Shown here one piece after another: positions 57,585 to 64,000 of a stretch of 64,000 bases of DNA. The DNA lies in contig CM049309.1 of the NCBI GenBank assembly GCA_026874595.1, positions 48,468,079-48,532,078 of the forward strand, given 5' to 3'. Below the pieces are notes generated by a model. It was not told where the DNA came from and ran no database searches. It was given only the letters and a program-made list of their open reading frames with translations. The translations under genes and the position numbers were made by a program. Origin of the DNA: Sipunculus nudus (lineage: Eukaryota; Annelida; Sipuncula; Golfingiida; Sipunculidae). The first letter of the stretch is position 1. The number at the start of each line of letters is the position of its first letter.

Positions 57585-58323
57585 TTAGCAGAGTGAGATT
57601 GATTGTTGAATACCCGGTGCTAAGAAAGTGGCCCAAAAATTCAAGGTAACGATATCCAACGAACATCCTGGTTTAACCGCAAAGGTGGCTCGATCGTACT
57701 TGGCTAACATTTCTCTGGGCGTTTTGGCATGTTCGTCCCATGTTTCTGCGTATACAAATGCATCGTCTATAGAACGTTTGACATATTCCTGAACAGTTTT
57801 CGCATCATTGGGGTAAAAACTGCCCCTGCAGTCACTCAACCGAATGGTATTATCCTGAATTGGTAATGTCCGTCAGGCGTGACAAATGCAGCTTTGTCCT
57901 TTGATTCCTCAGAATTAACCAATAGCCTTAAGTCAAATATACCTTGGTTTCTGCATTTGGCTACCTCTGTGAATAGTTTTTTGTCGGATTTTGCATCTGA
58001 TCCGGGTCAAACACTACTGACTAGTTCAGTCTACGGAAATCGATCACGAATCTGATCTTCCTATCCTTTTCACGTAAGCGCAAAACCTGATTCCGATTTC
58101 TCGATTATGCCTCATTCTAGCATATCATTGATCTAAGAAATTCTCTTATTTCGAACGGAACACAAAAGGGTTTCGACTTCAATGATGTATCAGAAATTAA
58201 TAGAATGTTACACTCGATGACATCGGTGCTTTTGGGGGCATCTGTTAACATTTCTCCAAATCGGTTAAGCAAATAACGCATCTCGCGCTTCTGTCGCTTG
58301 TCAAGTAAGGCATTGATCTGCAA
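57585..58323 (-). pseudogene. Reverse transcriptase of the Gmr1-like element
   Basis: 58323-58117 reads MRYLLNRFGEMLTDAP and TDVIECNILL, the stretch that precedes RT in gypsy-type pol. Then, in broken frames: a VIDFRRLN-like block, FVTPDGHYQFRIIPFG, and finally SIDDAFVYAETWDEH (the Y/FxDD catalytic region) and a degraded LTVKPSKC/FLGH region (TFAVKPG, LNFWATFL). Confidence 0.75.
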
Positions 58324-58509
58324 GTGGCGTTAGGTTCGGCAACGTACTGTGGACGATAAGGACACATGGGATGTTTCGTCTACTCCGTCGGTTTAGCTTA
58401 CCGCCGAATGAGGATTCAGATTCTCAATTCGAATTATCCGGTTCTCGACTCGTACGGTTGCTCCCTGCCCTTTGGCAGCTGCTGTTAAGACATGCTGATA
58501 TTCGGCCCT

Positions 58510-59100
58510 TGTCTCATATATCTTCAGTATGTGCACATGGAAAGTCTTGACATTGTTACCGACCTCGACCCGATAGTCTGGGTCACCTACTTTACCGCAC
58601 CCCTAACACCACGCCCGTAGAACAATTCAAAGGGCGAGAAACCTATGCTCTCGTGTGATGTCTCTGTATAGGCAAACGGGCACCAACAATCCGTATCCTG
58701 CGATATCTCATTTGCATGTTCGTTTTAACCCTGTTTCAGGATGCCATTTAAAGCTTTCAATCATCCCATTGCACATCAGGTGATATGGTGTGGTAGTTAG
58801 CTATCTCACATAAGATGGAGGGTCCGACTATCTTCTTTCATGAGATCAGAAATAAACTGATTCCCTATGTCTGTGAGTACTTCCAATGGCACTCTCAGGC
58901 GTGTACACACATCGACTAACGCATCGGCTTCTGTCGCGGTGTCTCTGTCCTTTAAGACCACTGCTTCAGGATAGCGCCTAGCATAATCCCTGATGGCCAG
59001 TATATATCAGTGGCCTTTGTTGGACGCGGGATGGATCGGTCCGATAAGATCTATTGCAATCCTGCTCCAAGACTCGTCCATCAGGGGCATCTTTTCTAGC
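58510..59100 (-). pseudogene. Integrase core and C-terminal tail
   Basis: Readable pieces: MPLMDESWSRIAIDLIGPI (first catalytic Asp), TGA in a GHxYI position, ILAIRDYARRYPEAVVLK, LEVLTDIGNQFISDLMKE (second Asp), NGMIESFK (catalytic Glu), FELLYGRGVRG, and the tail motif DPDYRVEV with VKTFHVHILKIY. The DDE triad survives despite several stops and frameshifts. Confidence 0.75.
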
Positions 59101-59236
59101 GTTGCCCCGACACTGCCTTAAGGTTTAATTATCTAACATATTGGGACACGACTTGCAGAACTCTGTTGTATTGGCCCCCTTCCATGAGAACTGGGCACCT
59201 AATGCTCATTTGTCAAATCTACACCTTGATGCTTCG

Positions 59237-59575
59237 CTATAATTGCTTCGTGCCCATCTTCGATACATCATCCTCTAACGGTGGGCACCACTTTTCTCGA
59301 TCCATCCGGATCACCGAGTTCACCGCAAAACCTGACAAAAAAGTCTGTAATCTAGAAAGTTCTATCAATTTCGCCAGCTGTTCTAAAAACTGCTTCCAGT
59401 ATTGAGCTAGCAACGTATCTCCCTCCTGGGTCTTCAAGAATTTGGCCAGACTTGCATCAGCGACTGGCGTGGCTACATGTAAACTTCGCGTCGGTGACTC
59501 TTGCCTATGTGCAGCGGCACATGCTTCTACTGCGGACCTCACCTCAGGTCGATACTCTCCGTTGTCACGCACCAT
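59237..59575 (-). pseudogene. Pre-integrase segment of the Gmr1-like element
   Basis: Open frame with SLAKFLKTQEGDTLLAQYWK, a type of sequence (LKxxQxxDxxLAxYW) found just before the integrase zinc finger in gypsy-type pol. It ends KMGTKQL, where the integrase N-terminus would begin. Sequence upstream (to about 59700) remains open in part but is unidentified. Confidence 0.5.
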
Positions 59576-59700
59576 GTATGAATTCCTGTCGGACTTCCAT
59601 GTTCGATCTGGATGGTTCGTATCCTGCGCTCAAGATACGTTCTCTAACGTATCTGTCTGAAAGGGCCCAGATTTCACATATGTTTGCGTACTCCCGCTGA

Positions 59701-60179
59701 TTAGCAAGCACAGTCGTGTAACTCTTTGGCTGCCTTGCCGTTTATCAACCCATCTGAAATGGGTTAAGAACGAACGACCTCTTCAAGAGCAGTCAATCCT
59801 GATACTGTTAATCAGTAACTATGGTTACGCATTTTGGGGGGAAATTCACGATATTCGAAAATAATGAGTCTGATTTTTCTAACTTTGTCAGTGATAAAGC
59901 TAGAGAGGTCTACGTTTTTGCATCAGGAAGGATTTAAGTAGTGTTACAAAAATTTATTACAAGTCTCACAATATCCTGCACAATATCTCGTCAAACGAGA
60001 TTTTGCGAGAATTTATTCATGAATTCCTTGAGGCCACAAACTTGAAGGAATAATTTTGAAACTGATAAAACTGATGTTCTATTTGAATATGGCCGCTAGG
60101 GGGCGCTACACCTTAACCACTACGACATATAATCGTTTGGCCATATCTCCAAAATTATAAACCTTACCTACATAACCTA
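59701..60179. other. Non-coding spacer
   Basis: Nothing recognised; may include decayed 5' parts of the LTR element. Confidence 0.35.
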
Positions 60180-61375
60180 TTGCTCATTTTGTTTCCTTTT
60201 ACCTTCTGCATAAGATTATCTAGACATCTGTTATCTCGGATGTGTCATTTTGTCAGTATTTCTGTCAGTTCGTCTGTTGCTGTCAGCTTTTTCTGCTTGT
60301 TTATTCTTTTGTCTTATATATGTCATTTTACAGGCAACATGTTCACAGTAATCACTCTGAAAGTCATTCAATTGATGGAAAACTGACATTATGTTCTTTC
60401 TGTCTGTCGGTCTGTCATTTTAACTTCCGGTAAGTGCTCTACCTATGGTCGTGTAGTCTGTCTGCCTGTCTGTTTGTCTGTCTGCCTGTCTGTCCCCTCT
60501 TTACAGGCCACAATTTTGCAGCAATCGCAAAATTTCAAACTTATACAGTTGATGGATAATCAAAAGTAACAGGAGCTTATTGTTTTTGGTTTTTGGTCAA
60601 TATAGGTCAAAGATCAAGGTCATAAAAAAAATTATTTTGCATCATTACTTCGTCAATATTAGTCCTATCATGATAATCTTAGGCTCAATTCCTTCCTCTG
60701 GGTCTTCTCCATAACCTGCTCTAGTCAACTACTCTTTGTGTCTCTTTGTCAGTATGTCTGTTTGTTTGTCAGTATCCTCCATTCCGCCTGCTTTCTGATT
60801 CTAGCCTCTGACATATACAGGTCACAGTTTAGCAGGAATCTCTTTGTATCTTACACATATTGTATATTGGATTATATCTGGAAGTCGTATGTGTATTATT
60901 TGAAAAGCCAAAGGTCAAAGTCTTCAATAAAAATCAAACTATTAGTACCTCATTACTTTGTCAATATTGGTTCTAATTTCACAAACTATGGCTCATTTTC
61001 TTCCTCTTCATCTTCTACATCATTTGGTCTAGTCATCTGCCCTCAACTTTTTGTCACTTTGTCAGTACATCTGTCTGTTTGTAAATTACAAATATTGTAT
61101 TTAGAACCAGTTTCTGAAAGTTCTATGTATATTATAAATATCGGTAAAAGGTCAAGGTCATCAAGACATCAGAATCTTATTTTCATCATAGCTTTGTCAA
61201 TATCGATACTATTTCACAAACCTTTTTTCCTCTTCAACCTATACACACATCCTATAAATATCATCTTATATAATATGTATAGATTATTATTTTTTTTATC
61301 TCTTATTTGTTTTGAAATAATGTCTCAGAATTATCATTTTAATTTTTTTTCTTTTTCATCATCGACATCATTACG
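60180..61375. repeat. Degenerate tandem repeat, T/C-rich on the plus strand
   Basis: Three to four diverged units of about 240-310 bp. They share TTTGTCAGTATTTCTGTC or CTGTCTGTCTG tracts, AGGTCAAGGTCAT, CTTTGTCAATAT and TTCCTCTTCATCTTCT. The 213-codon open stretch at 60738-61379 is a by-product of the biased composition. Confidence 0.6.
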
Positions 61376-61458
61376 GTAACCAAAAACATTACAATACATT
61401 TATTGTAAATAATAAAAAGGATGTAGCAACAAAAACTCTTCATGTGGCTTCACAATAA

Positions 61459-61860
61459 TCAAGAACTGTTAAAAATGGCGAGAATTTGTCCCCATTTTAT
61501 AAGATGCTTATCTAGGAATTGATTCTTTTCTGCTGTTTTAAGTTCGATCTTCTCATTATGCTTCACATGCGGAAGGAATGTTGACAGTGATGGGACATTG
61601 CCCTGCCTACGTTGACTAAATATGATTAACTTATAAATAAATGACAGGAAATCAACAAGCTGTTTAAACGGCGTATCATCCAGGCAACCCATATACACAG
61701 TTTCAGGTGTTAATGGTGGATTACAGATGCCAGCCGGATGCGCCCAATCTATAATGTGAAAGTTAAGATATTTAACCATAAAACATTCACAGAAAAAATG
61801 GACAACTGATTCTTTATCCATAAAACAGTATGAACATGTGTAACTGTCAATCAGTCTCCA
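61459..61860 (-). pseudogene. LINE ORF2 C-terminus
   Basis: Begins with the Cys-rich SYTCSYC motif just upstream of 61821, then VVHFFCECF, a GCLDD segment, LSFIYKLIIFSQRR and stop at 61459. This is the typical C-terminal zf-RVT-like end of L1-type ORF2. Confidence 0.65.
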
Positions 61861-62331
61861 TGTGTATTATTCATCATTGACAGTTAATATATTATGTAGG
61901 ATTTTGAAATGAAACTGTCTTAAATACACATCCAAAGTATTTTTATATACATTTTTACAGCTTTTTTCCAACAAACATTCAGATCAAGATTTTTGCAAAT
62001 TTATTATTCACTGGTTCTTAAACTTTGTCCTGAATTAATCGTGAGTAGACCAGTTTGCAATTTACATTTGCAGCATTAACTGTATTTTTCCCTCCAGAGA
62101 AAATGTTTTCAAACTCTGTTTCCTCGCAAGTATTTGGGTTCCTTAACAGTTCTTTCCATTTTTGCGGAATGGCCTCCTGTAATCTCTCCAGTGAATAAAA
62201 TAAATTGTATAAGCAGCATTTTCAGATATAGCGTCTGAAAATGCCTTTTTCGTCCCTCTTTGTGCAATACATGATACACATATTTTATCCCCAACTCATC
62301 TAAATATTTTATATTAATAGATCCACATTTT

Positions 62332-62733
62332 TCACATTTGTTGATTAAATATAGTACTAGTATCAACTGAGTCTACAGTCATGAGAGTAGACCATGACTG
62401 TAAGCAATGTCGAAAGTACTTGGTTATATTTCCATTAATAACATTTATATTTATATATTTTGATAAATTAGCTAGACCACCAAATTTACGTAAAAAATGA
62501 TTCGGTACAACAATGCATTTTGCTTTCTTCATGTCCTTAATCTTAGCGATCCACATTATCCTCTGTGTTTGTACTATAGCGGCTATATCTGGCAAACCAA
62601 TTCCTTCATTCTCTTTGGCAATTAGAATGACTTCATATTTAATTTTTGGCTTTCTTCGGTAGCATATAAAGTCAACAACACAACTTTTCACTTTCTTTAC
62701 AAAGTTCACAGGAGGTTCTAAAATATTTGACAC
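62332..62733 (-). pseudogene. LINE ORF2 post-RT segment
   Basis: KIKYEVILIAKENEGIGLPD, TQRIMWIAKIKD, FLRKFGGLANLSKY: the region following RT in L1/Tx1-type ORF2. Frameshifted at both ends. Confidence 0.7.
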
Positions 62734-62944
62734 ATAAAGTAGTTTACTGATGCCCAGCGATTTTACAATTGAATTTCAACAAAAAAATCAATGCTCTCGT
62801 TTTGGACATATTAAATAGGACTACTTTATTGTGAATGTTTTCAAAATTTAGTGTATCCGAAAGTGTCTTATCATAAGTGTACCAGATTCCAAGAATTGTT
62901 ATCGCTTTTTCATGTAAATTTATCCATTTATTATCATCTTGTTC

Positions 62945-63110
62945 CGGGGTTTTGCTTGGAGGGCAGCCGATAATAGATTAAAAAATTCAATATAAAATTC
63001 TTTTGATAATCCGTCATTTCTAGGTGTTTTGTTATTTTTCATTTCCCTAAACACGTTTTTAATTTCATCCTTTGTAATTTCACTTTCACATATATTAAAC
63101 TCAATAATAA
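62945..63110 (-). pseudogene. LINE RT N-terminal segment
   Basis: Reads EITKDEIKNVFREMKNNKTP followed by RNDGLSKEFY, the well-known entry motif of LINE reverse transcriptases. The frame ends near 62945 at the deletion. Confidence 0.7.
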
Positions 63111-63184
63111 TATAGATATATATAATATATAATATACATGAATATATATATTATTATGTTCAATGAATAAATATATATATATAT

Positions 63185-63553
63185 ATATGATATGCAAAAT
63201 TATATGTATGCCTGACATTTATGTAGAAATAAAATAAAAAGTCATCTTTAACAGGTATATAGATACACAGGGTACGCACGGATTGCTGAATGTACACGTG
63301 CCTGCGTCCGTGCATGCTGATGCTATTGACAAATATATGGGCAGAGGTATTATGGCCAGCTGGACCTACCATATGATCGCCCTTATTAGATTTACGCATG
63401 TATTTGCATACCAATTAGGTTATCAATAAGACAATCTGTCATATTCATGATAAACGTCCTGCTGCCAGAGGAATTCCTGTAAGCACTGGAAGCGTTCAAT
63501 AACTTTTGTAACCTGGTAAGGTAAAACAGATACTGCTTTTACCTGAATATCAT

Positions 63554-63605
<52 letters not shown>

Positions 63606-63870
63606 CAATATTAAACACTAGATTACTGCTTTATTCCTGATACCACTTTCCACCTTACACGGTGAAGGCCGTCCACCTAAGACAAGTTAGGTTTGTTGTC
63701 ATGGTTTTTATCATGCATATATATCATGGACAAACATATACATCGAACAGTATAGACACTAAGCCCTTTATTAATGGTTGGTCAAATTTGAGCATGATGT
63801 CTTAATTTTTGCAATCACCGAACGATCGCAAGAGAAACCTTCATATCCCTACCACTCTCTCACCTCAAAC
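63185..63870. repeat. Dispersed mosaic repeat family C, copy 3
   Basis: AAATTATATGTATG, AGGGTACGCACGGATTG, GGACCTACCATATG, TATCAATAAGACAATCTG, TTCCACCTTACACGG and AGACACTAAGCCC match blocks in copies 1 and 2. Includes (AT)n at 63560-63602. Confidence 0.6.
63560..63602. repeat. (AT)n microsatellite
   Basis: Pure AT inside repeat family C copy 3. Confidence 0.95.
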
Positions 63871-64000
63871 CATAAGAGTCTTAAATCGTCTCTTCATGGT
63901 TACAGCAGTAGTAGAGATTAATCAAATTATGAACTTAATTAGGTCATACTTATAGGACTCGCAAATAATTCGGACCTTATTGTTAATGTTTAAGTCAAAA

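Larger units (their letters stand above)
57585..59700 (-). mobile_element. Decayed Ty3/gypsy-type retrotransposon with integrase upstream of RT (Gmr1-like order)
   Basis: Minus strand, 5' to 3': pre-integrase segment (59575-59237), integrase core and tail (about 59100-58510), protease-to-RT type linker and RT (58323-57585). The sequence families are Ty3/gypsy-like but the order IN then RT is that of Ty1/copia. This is the arrangement described for Gmr1-like elements. Many stops and frameshifts make it inactive. LTRs, gag and RNase H were not found; the 3' side is truncated soon after the RT. Confidence 0.75.
61440..63110 (-). mobile_element. L1/Tx1-like LINE remnant, ORF2 3' half with the RT core deleted
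   Basis: The minus strand starts in the RT N-terminus (ITKDEIKNVFREMKNNKTP, DGLSKEFY). At about 62940 it jumps to the post-RT connection (AITILGIWYTYD). It continues through PKIKYEVILIAKENEGIGLP and ends in the C-terminal zinc-finger region (SYTCSYC, HFFCECF). The RT palm with its catalytic FADD-type motif is missing. Several frameshifts. Confidence 0.75.

Noticed and set aside
60738-61379. 213-codon plus-strand ORF
   Set aside because: Falls entirely in a degenerate T/C-rich tandem repeat; the peptide is Ser/Phe/Leu-biased with no domain.

Overview
This is animal nuclear DNA. It is AT-rich and intron-rich, full of (AT)n tracts, G/C homopolymers, minisatellites and decayed transposons, with GT..AG-spliced genes and AATAAA poly(A) signals. 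The gene content (a C-type lectin exon and two ADP-ribosyl cyclase genes) and the repeat types suggest a marine invertebrate, most likely a mollusc. That assignment is an inference from content, not a database match.

The best-supported host genes are two ADP-ribosyl cyclase (CD38/BST1 family) paralogues arranged head to head. One lies on the minus strand (nine coding exons, 17283 down to 12790, about 319 aa). The other lies on the plus strand (eight coding exons, 33312 to 42364, about 287 aa). Splice phases agree at every junction and exon sizes match between the copies. Both proteins start with a signal peptide and end in a hydrophobic GPI-anchor-like tail, as in BST1/CD157. Both keep the family's second Trp and last catalytic Glu. 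Both replace the first active-site Trp with Tyr and the TLED glutamate with Ser. Intron 1 of the plus-strand gene is largely a 75-bp minisatellite whose unit includes the end of exon 1 and its splice donor. At 3079-3332 there is a terminal exon of a C-type lectin. Three weaker exon candidates are listed with low confidence.

The rest is mostly mobile DNA. 1-2378 (minus) is a CR1-like LINE with PHD and SGNH-esterase ORF1 and the start of ORF2. 4638-6815 and 38944-39888 are copies of one dispersed repeat. 7434-9400 is a 63-bp minisatellite carrying many CACGTG E-boxes. 17.4-33.2 kb is a gene-poor spacer with Helitron-like, TIR and SINE-like fragments and a long hairpin. 47.0-51.0 kb is a composite of two Penelope-like elements facing head to head, with inverted 3' arms, a GIY-YIG endonuclease interrupted by a 194-bp MITE, and a hammerhead ribozyme motif. 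57.6-59.7 kb (minus) is a decayed Ty3/gypsy-type element with integrase upstream of reverse transcriptase (Gmr1-like order). 61.4-63.1 kb (minus) is an L1/Tx1-like LINE remnant that lost its RT core. Several repeat families recur between 51 and 64 kb.

All calls were made by reading the sequence and comparing it with remembered family motifs. No alignment or database search was run.
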